A stretch of DNA of 64,000 bases, taken from Streptomyces sp. Tue6028. GTDB taxonomy: Bacteria; Actinomycetota; Actinomycetes; Streptomycetales; Streptomycetaceae. Each line of letters begins with the position of its first letter. The first letter of the stretch is position 1. The stretch spans positions 62,001-126,000 of the forward strand of contig NZ_MLCE01000010.1 of assembly GCF_002300165.1 (NCBI RefSeq). The letters run 5' to 3'. The position numbers and the translations under genes are program-made. The notes beneath the pieces were generated by a model, which was not told the origin of the DNA, did not search any database, and worked only from the letters and a program-made list of their open reading frames with translations. Positions 57,134 through 64,000 of the stretch are shown one piece after another.

Positions 57134-58936
57134 ATGCCGTTGAACCGCAGGAAGTTCCTCAAGAAGTCCGCCGTGACGGGTGCGGGCGTCGCGCTCGCCG
57201 GCGCGGCGGCTGCTCCGGCGGCGCAGGCCGCCGAGGCCACGGGCGGCAAGAAGCCCAAGCGGTACTCCCTGACGGTGATGGGCACGACGGACCTGCACGG
57301 CCACGTCTTCAACTGGGACTACTTCAAGGACGCGGAGTACAAGGACGCGGCGGGCAACGCCCAGGGCCTGTCCCGGATCTCGACGCTGGTGAACCAGATC
57401 CGCGAGGAGAAGGGCCGCTGCAACACGCTCCTCCTCGACGCGGGCGACACCATTCAGGGCACCCCGCTGACGTACTACTACGCGAAGGTCGACCCGATCA
57501 CCGCCAAGGGCGGTCCGGTGCACCCGATGGCGCAGGCGATGAACGCGATCGGCTACGACGCGGCGGCCCTCGGCAACCACGAGTTCAACTACGGCATCGA
57601 GACGCTGCGGAAGTTCGAGTCGCAGTGCCACTTCCCGCTGCTCGGCGCCAACGCGCTCGACGCGAAGACCCAGAAGCCCGCCTTCCCGCCGTACTTCATC
57701 AAGACGTTCCACGTGCCGGGTGCCGCGCCGGTGAAGGTGGCCGTGCTCGGTCTGACAAACCCGGGCATCGCGATCTGGGACAAGGCCTACGTGCAGGGCA
57801 AGCTGACGTTCCCGGGACTCGAGGAGCAGGCGGCCAAGTGGGTGCCGAAGCTGCGCTCCATGGGCGCGGACGTCGTCGTCGTGTCGGCGCACTCCGGTTC
57901 CTCCGGCACCTCCTCGTACGGTGACCAGCTGCCCTACGTCGAGAACTCGGCGGCCCTGGTGGCCCAGCAGGTGCCGGGCATCGACGCGATCCTCGTCGGC
58001 CACGCGCACGTGGAGATCCCCGAGCTGAAGGTCACCAACACCGCCACCGGGAAGACGGTCGTCCTCTCGGAGCCGCTGGCCTTCGCCGAGCGGCTGTCCG
58101 TGTTCGACATCGAGCTGGTCTTCGAGAAGGGCAGGTGGCAGGTCGAGTCGGTGGCGTCGTCGGTCCGCAACTCGAACTCGGTCGCCGACGACCCGAAGAT
58201 CACCAAGCTGCTGAAGGACGAGCACGCGGCGGTCGTGGAGTACGTCAACCAGGTGGTCGGCACGGCGACCGACACCCTGACGACGGTCGAGGCGCGGTAC
58301 AAGGACGCCCCGATCATCGACCTGATCACCAAGGTGCAGGAGGACGTGGTCAAGGCGGCGCTGGCGGGCACCTCGTACGCCTCGCTGCCCGTGATCGCGC
58401 AGGCCTCGCCGTTCTCGCGGACCTCGGAGATCCCGGCCGGCGACGTGACCATCCGCGACCTGTCGAGCCTGTACGTGTACGACAACACCCTGGTCGCCAA
58501 GGTGATGACGGGCGCTCAGATCCGGGCGTACCTGGAGTACTCGGCGGAGTACTTCGTGCAGACCGCGGCCGACGCGCCGGTCGACGTGGACAAGCTCACC
58601 AACGCGAACAACCGCCCCGACTACAACTACGACTACGTGTCGGGACTCCAGTACGACATCGACGTCGCGCAGGCGGCCGGTTCACGCATCAAGAACCTGA
58701 CCTACAACGGGGCCGCGCTGGACGGCGCCCAGCAGTTCGTGCTCGCCGTGAACAACTACCGCGCGAACGGCGGCGGCGCCTTCCCGCACGTCGCGTCGGC
58801 CACCGAGGTGTGGTCGGAGTCGACGGAGATCCGCACGCGGATCTCCGAGTGGGTCACCGCCAAGGGCACGCTGGACCCGAAGGAGTTCGCCTCCGCGGAC
58901 TGGAAGCTGACGCGGAACGGCACGCCCGTCTTCTAG
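57134..58936 (+). CDS. exported 5'-nucleotidase / metallophosphoesterase
   Basis: A 600-aa protein with a Tat signal (NRRKFLKKSAVTGAGVALAG, cleavage near AQAAEA). The metallophosphoesterase domain has GTTDLHGHVFNW, LLDAGDTIQGTPL, LGNHEFNYGIET, VSAHSGSSG and VGHAHVEIP, which carry the two-metal ligands. The C-terminal nucleotidase domain carries LPVIAQASPFSRTSEIPAGD, and NNYRANGGGAFPH at the substrate pocket. It hydrolyses extracellular nucleotides (5'-nucleotidase, 2',3'-cyclic phosphodiesterase or UDP-sugar hydrolase). ATG at 57134 behind AGGAG. Confidence 0.9.
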   Translation: MPLNRRKFLKKSAVTGAGVALAGAAAAPAAQAAEATGGKKPKRYSLTVMGTTDLHGHVFNWDYFKDAEYKDAAGNAQGLSRISTLVNQIREEKGRCNTLLLDAGDTIQGTPLTYYYAKVDPITAKGGPVHPMAQAMNAIGYDAAALGNHEFNYGIETLRKFESQCHFPLLGANALDAKTQKPAFPPYFIKTFHVPGAAPVKVAVLGLTNPGIAIWDKAYVQGKLTFPGLEEQAAKWVPKLRSMGADVVVVSAHSGSSGTSSYGDQLPYVENSAALVAQQVPGIDAILVGHAHVEIPELKVTNTATGKTVVLSEPLAFAERLSVFDIELVFEKGRWQVESVASSVRNSNSVADDPKITKLLKDEHAAVVEYVNQVVGTATDTLTTVEARYKDAPIIDLITKVQEDVVKAALAGTSYASLPVIAQASPFSRTSEIPAGDVTIRDLSSLYVYDNTLVAKVMTGAQIRAYLEYSAEYFVQTAADAPVDVDKLTNANNRPDYNYDYVSGLQYDIDVAQAAGSRIKNLTYNGAALDGAQQFVLAVNNYRANGGGAFPHVASATEVWSESTEIRTRISEWVTAKGTLDPKEFASADWKLTRNGTPVF

Positions 58937-58990
58937 CCCATGAGGCCTGTCCTCCAGTCCGGGTGGCCCGTTCCCGGGCTCCCTGCGGGA

Positions 58991-59029
58991 CCGACGGCGT
59001 CGGCGCGGACTCCGCGCCGACGCCGTCGG
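58991..59029. terminator. bidirectional terminator
   Basis: A 19-bp near-continuous palindrome, CCGACGGCGTCGGCGCGGA and complement with one central base, between the nucleotidase gene and the convergent monooxygenase gene. Confidence 0.88.
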
Positions 59030-59056
59030 CGTTCCGGCGGGCGCGCGCCACCTCGT

Positions 59057-60475
59057 CTACCGCCCGTCGACGAGCGGGGTGAGCGTCAGCTCGTCCCGGC
59101 GCGCACCCGGGACCTGCTGCTGCTCGAGTCCGAACGTGGTGAAGGCGGTGCGACCGGGCAGCGGGTAGGGGTCCTTGCCGGTGAGGGAGTTGAGGATGGT
59201 GGCGCTGCGCCAGGCGGCGAGACCGAGATCGGGCGCACCGACACCGTGGGTGTGGAGTTCGGCGTTCTGGACATACAGATGGCCCGTGACGGAGGGGTCC
59301 AGCACGAGGCGGAAGTGGTCGTCGATCCGGGGGCGCTCGGCGCTGTCACGGCGCAGGTAGGGGTCGAGCCCGGCGAGGATGCGGCCGAGCGGGCGCTCGC
59401 GGTAGCCGGTGGCGAGGACGACGGCGTCGGTGGTGAGCCGGGAACGGGCGCCCTGCTGGACGTGTTCCAGGTGGAGTTCGACCTTGGTGGTGGCGACGCG
59501 TCCCGCGGTGCGCACGGTGACGGCGGGGGTGAGGACGGCGTCGGGCCAGCCGCCGTGCAGGGTGCGGCGGTAGAGCTCGTCGTGGATGGCGGCGATGGTG
59601 TCGGCGTCGATGCCCTTGTGGAGCTGCCACTGCGCGGCGACGAGCCGGTCGCGGACCGGTTCGGTCAGGGCGTGGAAGTAGCGGGTGTAGTCGGGCGTGA
59701 AGTGTTCCAGGCCGAGCTTGGAGTACTCCATGGGCGCGAACGCCTCGGTACGGGCCAGCCAGTGGATCTTCTCGCGTCCGGCGGGGCGGTTGCGCAGCAG
59801 GTCGAGGAAGACCTCGGCTCCGGACTGTCCCGCGCCGATCACGGTGATGTGCTCGGCGGTGAGGAACCGCTCCCGGTGCTGGAGATAGTCCGCGGCGTGG
59901 ATGACGGGCACGCCGGGTGCCTCGACCAGGGGTCTGAGGGGGTCGGGGATGTGCGGGGCGGTGCCGACGCCCAGCACGATGTTGCGCGTGTACGAGCGGC
60001 CCAGCGCCTCGGCCTCCCCGTCGGCGTCGAGCTGGCTGAAGTCGACCTCGAAGAGGGCGCGTTCGGGGTCCCAGCGGACGGCGTCGACCTGATGGCCGAA
60101 GTGCAGTCCGGGGAGGCTGTCGGCGACCCACCGGCAGTAGGCGTCGTACTCGGCGCGCTGGATGTGGAAGCGCTCGGCGAAGTAGAAGGGGAAGAGGCGG
60201 TCGCGGTCCTTGAGGTAGTTGAGGAACGACCAGGGGTTCGCCGGGTCGGCGAGGGTCACCAGGTCCGCCAGGAAGGGGACTTGGAGGGTGGCGCCGTCGA
60301 TGAGCAGGCCGGGGTGCCAGTCGAAGCCGGGGCGCTGTTCGTAGAAGACGGTGTCGAGTTCGGCCAGGGGGTGGGCGAGGGCGGCGAGGGAGAGGTTGAA
60401 CGGGCCGATGCCGATGCCCACCAGGTCGCGGGGTGCTTCGGCGGCGGGACGTGGGGGGTTGGGCGTCTGGCTCAT
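59057..60475 (-). CDS. lysine/ornithine/diamine N-monooxygenase (SidA/IucD/PvdA, DesB-like)
   Basis: A 472-aa flavoenzyme. The FAD site is GIGIGPFNLSLAALAHPLAE (near residue 20), the NADPH site is TVIGAGQSGAEVFLDLLRNR, and the ATGY motif is VVLATGYRERPLG. PFLADLVTLADPANPWSFLN and RGFDWHPGLLIDG-like blocks also match. Members hydroxylate the side-chain amine of ornithine, lysine, cadaverine or putrescine to make hydroxamate siderophores. The ATG at 60475 overlaps the stop of the upstream decarboxylase gene (ATGA), so the two are translationally coupled. The product would be an N-hydroxydiamine as in desferrioxamine synthesis. Confidence 0.9.
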   Translation of the reverse strand: MSQTPNPPRPAAEAPRDLVGIGIGPFNLSLAALAHPLAELDTVFYEQRPGFDWHPGLLIDGATLQVPFLADLVTLADPANPWSFLNYLKDRDRLFPFYFAERFHIQRAEYDAYCRWVADSLPGLHFGHQVDAVRWDPERALFEVDFSQLDADGEAEALGRSYTRNIVLGVGTAPHIPDPLRPLVEAPGVPVIHAADYLQHRERFLTAEHITVIGAGQSGAEVFLDLLRNRPAGREKIHWLARTEAFAPMEYSKLGLEHFTPDYTRYFHALTEPVRDRLVAAQWQLHKGIDADTIAAIHDELYRRTLHGGWPDAVLTPAVTVRTAGRVATTKVELHLEHVQQGARSRLTTDAVVLATGYRERPLGRILAGLDPYLRRDSAERPRIDDHFRLVLDPSVTGHLYVQNAELHTHGVGAPDLGLAAWRSATILNSLTGKDPYPLPGRTAFTTFGLEQQQVPGARRDELTLTPLVDGR

Positions 60476-61860
60476 CGCGGTGTGTGTCCTTCCACCAGTT
60501 TCAGGAGGGTGGCCAGGTCGCCCGGCCGGGTGTGGGGGTTGAGGAGGGTGACCTTGAGCCAGAGGCGGCCGTCGAGGGCGGCGCGGCCGAGGACGGCACG
60601 GCCCTCGTGCAGGAGGGTGCGGCGCACCGCGGCGACGGCGGCGTCGGAAGCCCCTGTGGGCCGGAACAGGACCGTGCTGATGACCGGCCGGTCGTAGAGC
60701 TCGAAGCCGGGTTGTGCGGCTATCAGGTCGGCCAGTTCGGCGGCCTGCGCGCAGACCTGGTCGACGAGCGCGCCGAGGCCGGCCCGTCCCAGCGTGGCGA
60801 GGGTGACGGCGATCTTGAGGATGTCGGGGCGCCGGGTGGTGCGCAGGGAGCGGCCGAGGAGGTCGGGGAGGCCGGCCTCGGTGTCGTCGTCGGCGTTCAG
60901 GTAGTCGGCGCTGTGCTGCAGGACGGCGAGGTCGCTCGCGTTCCGTACGGCGAGGAGTCCCGCGGCCACGGGCTGCCAGCCCAGTTTGTGCAGGTCGAGG
61001 GTGACGGTGTCGGCACGGTGCAGCCCGTCGAGCCGCGCGCCGTACCGGTCGCTGAAGAGGAGGCCTCCGCCGTAGGCCGCGTCGATGTGGAGGCGGGCGC
61101 CGTGCGCCGTGCACAGGTCGGCGATGTCGGCCAGCGGGTCGAGGAGTCCGGCGTCCGTGGTGCCGGCGGTGGCGGCCACCAGGAGGGAGCCGCGGGGGCC
61201 GGGGAGTTCGGTGAGCGCCTCGTCGAGGGCGGCCGGGTCCATCGTGCCGGCCGGGGCGGGGACGACGACGGGCTCGGGCAGGCCGAGCAGCCAGGCGGCG
61301 CGGTGCAGGGAGTGGTGGGCGTTGGCGCCGCAGACCAGCCGCACGCCCCCGCGGGCCTCGCGGGCGAGGAGGAGGGCGAGTTGGTTGGACTCGGTGCCGC
61401 CGGTGGTGACGAGGGCGTCGGCCCGTCCGGGCGGCTCTTCGGCCTCCGCGTAGACCTCCGCGGCCAGCGCCGCGGTGACGAGGGCTTCGAGCGCGGAGGC
61501 GGCCGGCGCCTGGTCCCAGGAGTCCAGGGACGGGTTGAGGACGGCGGCGGCCAGGTCTGCGGCGGCCGCGACGGCGAGAGGCGGGCAGTGCAGGTGGGCG
61601 GCGCACAGCGGGTCGGCGGGGTCGGCCGCGCCTGCCGCCAGGGCGCGCACCAGGACGCGCAGGGCGTCGTCGCGGCCCTCCCGGGGCAGCACCTCGCCCA
61701 CCGCGTCGCGCACGTGCCGCGCGACCGCCTCCGGGCCTCCGGCGGGCAGCGGGCCCCCGCGCGCCGCCGCGCCCTCGCGCAGGGCGTCGAGGACGGTGTC
61801 GAGCAGTGGCCGCAGAGCGCCGGGACCTTCGGGACCTGAGGCGAGGGGCGGCGTGCTCAT
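60472..61860 (-). CDS. PLP-dependent decarboxylase (DesA-like)
   Basis: A 462-aa group II decarboxylase. HCPPLAVAAAADLAAAVLNP and SLDSWDQAPAASALEALVTA, then TTGGTESNQLALLLAREARG, form the family pattern. The metal/PLP-binding Asp is in LHIDAAYGGGLLF and the Schiff-base Lys in TLDLHKLGWQPVAAGL. ADYLNADDDTEAGLPDLLGR and SLRTTRRPDILKI complete it. In desferrioxamine clusters the first enzyme decarboxylates lysine to cadaverine. Here it is followed by the monooxygenase but no acyltransferase (DesC) or NIS synthetase (DesD) is within reach. ATG at 61860. Confidence 0.88.
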   Translation of the reverse strand: MSTPPLASGPEGPGALRPLLDTVLDALREGAAARGGPLPAGGPEAVARHVRDAVGEVLPREGRDDALRVLVRALAAGAADPADPLCAAHLHCPPLAVAAAADLAAAVLNPSLDSWDQAPAASALEALVTAALAAEVYAEAEEPPGRADALVTTGGTESNQLALLLAREARGGVRLVCGANAHHSLHRAAWLLGLPEPVVVPAPAGTMDPAALDEALTELPGPRGSLLVAATAGTTDAGLLDPLADIADLCTAHGARLHIDAAYGGGLLFSDRYGARLDGLHRADTVTLDLHKLGWQPVAAGLLAVRNASDLAVLQHSADYLNADDDTEAGLPDLLGRSLRTTRRPDILKIAVTLATLGRAGLGALVDQVCAQAAELADLIAAQPGFELYDRPVISTVLFRPTGASDAAVAAVRRTLLHEGRAVLGRAALDGRLWLKVTLLNPHTRPGDLATLLKLVEGHTPR

Positions 61861-61910
61861 GGGGTGTCCTCCGGTGGGCGCGCGGCGGGGTGATTTCCAG
61901 GGTGTACGCA

Positions 61911-61954
61911 TTTCGGGTCGGCGCACCCGTATGGGACAACGATCCGACCCGAAA
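61911..61954. promoter_or_regulatory. 11-bp inverted repeat upstream of the decarboxylase
   Basis: TTTCGGGTCGG and CCGACCCGAAA are perfect complements 22 bp apart, 51-94 bp before the decarboxylase start. They could form an operator or, in the leader RNA, a hairpin. Confidence 0.55.
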
Positions 61955-62170
61955 GGGGGTACTGCCGTGCGGAGGAAATGTGTCGGGGCGGCCGGGGTGC
62001 TACGCGCCGCGGTCCGCCCGCGCGCCCTGCGCGCCCCGCCGCCCCCGTTCGCCCGTGGGCCGTGCGTGCCCTGCCGCCCCAATTCGCCCGTGGGCCCTGC
62101 GCGCCCGCCGCCCCGGTCCGTGCGGTGGGCGGCGCTCCTCAGGTGCCGGACGGGCCGGGGAGCGGCACGT

Positions 62171-62278
62171 GCCGCGCCCGGGGACGAGACGTCCGACGCC
62201 GCGCCCAGGGACGAGACGTCCGGCGCCGTGCCCGGGGACGAGACGTCCGGCGCCGTGCCCGGGGACGAGACGTCCGTG
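62171..62278. repeat. 27-bp tandem repeat, 4 copies
   Basis: Four units, starting at 62171, 62198, 62225 and 62252, each like GCCGTGCCCGGGGACGAGAC plus GTCCGGC. Nearly identical, just before the aminopeptidase terminator. Confidence 0.88.
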
Positions 62279-62301
62279 CCCGCCCTCGAAGGGCGGGCAC
62301 G
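62275..62301 (-). terminator. aminopeptidase N terminator
   Basis: A 12-bp perfect stem (CGTGCCCGCCCT and complement) with a CGA loop, 12 bp beyond the stop at 62314. Confidence 0.85.
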
Positions 62302-62313
62302 GATCTCCCGGGA

Positions 62314-64000
62314 TCAGGCCTCGCGGACCCGCAGCGCCCGTGCGAGATCGTCGAGTTGGTCGGCGAGCTTGCGCCGCAGCGCCGGAATGGGTTCGGCGTC
62401 CCGCAGACATGCCTCGCCCAGCGCCAGCGTCCGGTCGGAGATCGCGTGCACGGGGAACGCCCAGCGTCCCGCCGCCTCGGCGATCGCGGGACCGCGACGG
62501 GTGGCGACGGCCACCGCGTCGGTCCAGTACCGCTCGACGTACTCCCGTACGAGCTCGGCCTGTTCGGGCTGCCAGAAGCCCTGGGCGGTGGCGGTGAACA
62601 GGTAGTTGGAGAGGTCGTCGGTGGTGAACATCTCCTCCCACGCCCTGCGCTTGGCCTCCGGGTCGGGCAGCGCGGCCCGGCAGCGGGCGGCGCCCTCCTG
62701 ACCGGTGGCGCTCGGGTCCTGGACGAGTTCGGCGTCGATGACGGCGTCGTCGACGGCGCCGAGCACGGCGAGCCGGCCGAGGATGCGCCAGCGCAGCTCC
62801 GGGTCGAGTTCCGGGCCGCCGGGCACGGTGCCCTCGGAGAACCAGGCACTGATGGTGTCGGGGTGGGCCGCAACGTCGATGAGGTGGCGTACGGCGGTCA
62901 GGCGCAGCCCCGGGTGGGACCCGTCCTCGGTCCGGCGGATCAGGTCGCGGCACAGGTCGGTGAGGGTGGCGAGCGCGGCGGGCCGCTCCTCGGCGGACAC
63001 GAACCGGTCGGCGACGTGGGCGCTCGCGAACGACAGGACGCCCTGGACGAGGGCGAGGTCCGTCTCGTGCGGGAGGTGGGCGCGGGCGGCCTCGACGTAG
63101 GCCATGGCGGGCAGTTCGCCGTCGCGCACGGCGTCCCGCAGGGCGTTCCACACGACCGCGCGGGTGAGCGGGTCGGGCAGGCCCGACAGGGAGCCGCGCA
63201 CGGCCCGGAACGACTCGGCGTCGAAGCGGACCTTGGCGTACGAGAGGTCCCCGTCGTTCAGGAGGAGCAGGGCCGGCCGCTTGCCGATGGCCACCGACTC
63301 GGTCTGCGGCACGTCCAGTTCGAGGCGCTCGCGGAGGGTGAGGCGGCCCCCGTCGGACAGGTCCGGGTCGTAGAGGCCGACGGCGATGCGGTGCGGGCGG
63401 CTGCCCCGGTGCTCGACGGTGAGGGTGTGGCCGCCGTCGGCCGCCGCGGTGATCGTGGGGACGAGGGTGTCCACGCCGGTGGTGCGCAGCCAGGAGTCGG
63501 CCCAGGCGTGCACGTCGCGCTCGGTGGCGGAGGCGAGGTTGTCGATGAAGTCGGCGAGGGTGGCGTTGCCGAACTTGTGGCGGGCGAAGTGGGTGTTGAT
63601 GCCGGCGAGGAAGTCCTTCTCGCCGAGCCAGGCCACCAGTTGGCGCAGGGCGGAGGCGCCCTTGGCGTAGGAGATGCCGTCGAAGTTGAGCATGGCGGAC
63701 GCGGTGTCGGGGACGGCGTCCGGGTCCGGGGCGACGGGGTGGGTGGAGGGGCGCTGGTCCGCGTCGTAGCCCCAGGACTTGCGGGCGACGCCGAAGTCGG
63801 TCCAGGTGTCGGTGAAGCGGGTGGCCTCGGTGAGGGTCTGGTAACCCATGTACTCGGCGAAGGACTCGTTCAGCCAGATGTCGTCCCACCAGCGCAGGGT
63901 GACGAGGTCGCCGAACCACATGTGGGCCATCTCGTGGGCGATGACCATGGCGCGGGTCTGCCGCTCGGTGTCGGTGACGGCGGAGCGGTAGATGAACTCG
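62314..64000 (-). CDS. pepN: aminopeptidase N, C-terminal part (5' end outside window)
   Basis: The 562 visible codons begin EFIYRSAVTDTERQTRAM and run to the stop at 62314. The gluzincin signature is present: AHEMAHMWFGDLV with the zinc-binding HExxH, and the third ligand Glu in WLNESFAEYMG, 18 residues later. A conserved Tyr follows (FDGISYAKGASALRQLVAWL). The rest is the M1 C-terminal helical domain (DRFVSAEERPAALATLTDLC and similar). Family M1 enzymes remove N-terminal residues from peptides, usually in the cytoplasm. The start lies upstream of 64000 on the minus strand. Confidence 0.93.
   Translation of the reverse strand, partial: EFIYRSAVTDTERQTRAMVIAHEMAHMWFGDLVTLRWWDDIWLNESFAEYMGYQTLTEATRFTDTWTDFGVARKSWGYDADQRPSTHPVAPDPDAVPDTASAMLNFDGISYAKGASALRQLVAWLGEKDFLAGINTHFARHKFGNATLADFIDNLASATERDVHAWADSWLRTTGVDTLVPTITAAADGGHTLTVEHRGSRPHRIAVGLYDPDLSDGGRLTLRERLELDVPQTESVAIGKRPALLLLNDGDLSYAKVRFDAESFRAVRGSLSGLPDPLTRAVVWNALRDAVRDGELPAMAYVEAARAHLPHETDLALVQGVLSFASAHVADRFVSAEERPAALATLTDLCRDLIRRTEDGSHPGLRLTAVRHLIDVAAHPDTISAWFSEGTVPGGPELDPELRWRILGRLAVLGAVDDAVIDAELVQDPSATGQEGAARCRAALPDPEAKRRAWEEMFTTDDLSNYLFTATAQGFWQPEQAELVREYVERYWTDAVAVATRRGPAIAEAAGRWAFPVHAISDRTLALGEACLRDAEPIPALRRKLADQLDDLARALRVREA

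Larger units (their letters stand above)
61861..62313. other. 453-bp upstream region of the siderophore pair
   Basis: Holds the decarboxylase promoter, an 11-bp inverted repeat at 61911-61954, GC-rich repeats of GTTCGCCCGTGGGCC type near 62047-62110, a 27-bp repeat array (62171-62278) and the aminopeptidase terminator. No gene and no recognisable iron box. Confidence 0.5.

Noticed and set aside
61861..62000. Iron-regulated (DmdR/IdeR) box in front of the siderophore pair
   Set aside because: No TTAGGTTAGGCTCACCTAA-like sequence is present; only an unrelated 11-bp inverted repeat.

Overview
This is a high-GC actinobacterial chromosome segment, almost certainly Streptomyces. The genes use GTG/TTG starts and GTGA-type overlaps, and there is one TTA leucine codon of the bldA type. 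The families are typical of the genus (XRE/DUF397 pairs, SPW_0924, DUF6343, an ANTAR regulator). The core order coaE - rpsA - hrpB - polA - livKHMGF - ANTAR regulator - tRNA-Leu - pyk matches the conserved central part of Streptomyces chromosomes as I remember it.

Layout. 1-4.4 kb: end of a membrane-anchored protein gene, a membrane-tethered tyrosine phosphatase, and an abaA/whiJ-type locus (XRE-DUF5753 regulator, DUF397 protein, divergent RsbW-like ATPase with a TTA codon and a hexapeptide-repeat tail). 4.7-12.7 kb: an ABC exporter, a 57-aa conserved protein, a DUF899 protein, an amidohydrolase, an endonuclease/exonuclease/phosphatase-fold protein and a FUSC exporter. 12.9-14.0 kb: two tandem structured RNAs downstream of a protein gene of unknown function. 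14.2-24.8 kb: a Rid protein, an NCS1 permease/hydantoin racemase operon with a divergent GntR regulator and a clear operator, Pip, UdgB, an S4 protein, DoxX, methyltransferase and acyltransferase genes. 24.4-34.4 kb: TPR, coaE, PAC2, amine oxidase, rpsA with a consensus-like promoter and long leader, a methyltransferase with an apparent AUC start, and hrpB. 34.4-39.4 kb: envelope and membrane proteins. 39.9-45.6 kb: polA, an FdhF/YdeP molybdoenzyme and a thioesterase. 47.7-53.4 kb: the branched-chain amino-acid transporter. 53.5-57.0 kb: ANTAR regulator, tRNA-Leu, pyk, SIMPL. 57.1-64.0 kb: exported nucleotidase, a DesA/DesB-like siderophore pair and a partial aminopeptidase N.

The most unusual element is at 12955-13250 on the minus strand. 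Two adjacent RNAs each contain every helix of a tRNA cloverleaf, but in circularly permuted order: anticodon 3' strand, T arm, acceptor 3' strand, short loop, acceptor 5' strand, D arm, anticodon 5' strand. The anticodon helix continues into an outer stem that closes the RNA. This is the architecture known from bacterial Y RNAs (YrlA), yet no Ro60/TROVE gene lies in the window. The adjacent gene encodes an uncharacterised 243-aa protein.

A second recurring feature is short tandem repeats, many with unit lengths that are multiples of 9 bp (18, 27, 36, 63 bp; also 34 and 55 bp). They sit between genes and inside interdomain or C-terminal linkers (RsbW-like ATPase, HrpB). All coordinates, pairings and motifs were read by eye; family names come from recognition, not searches.
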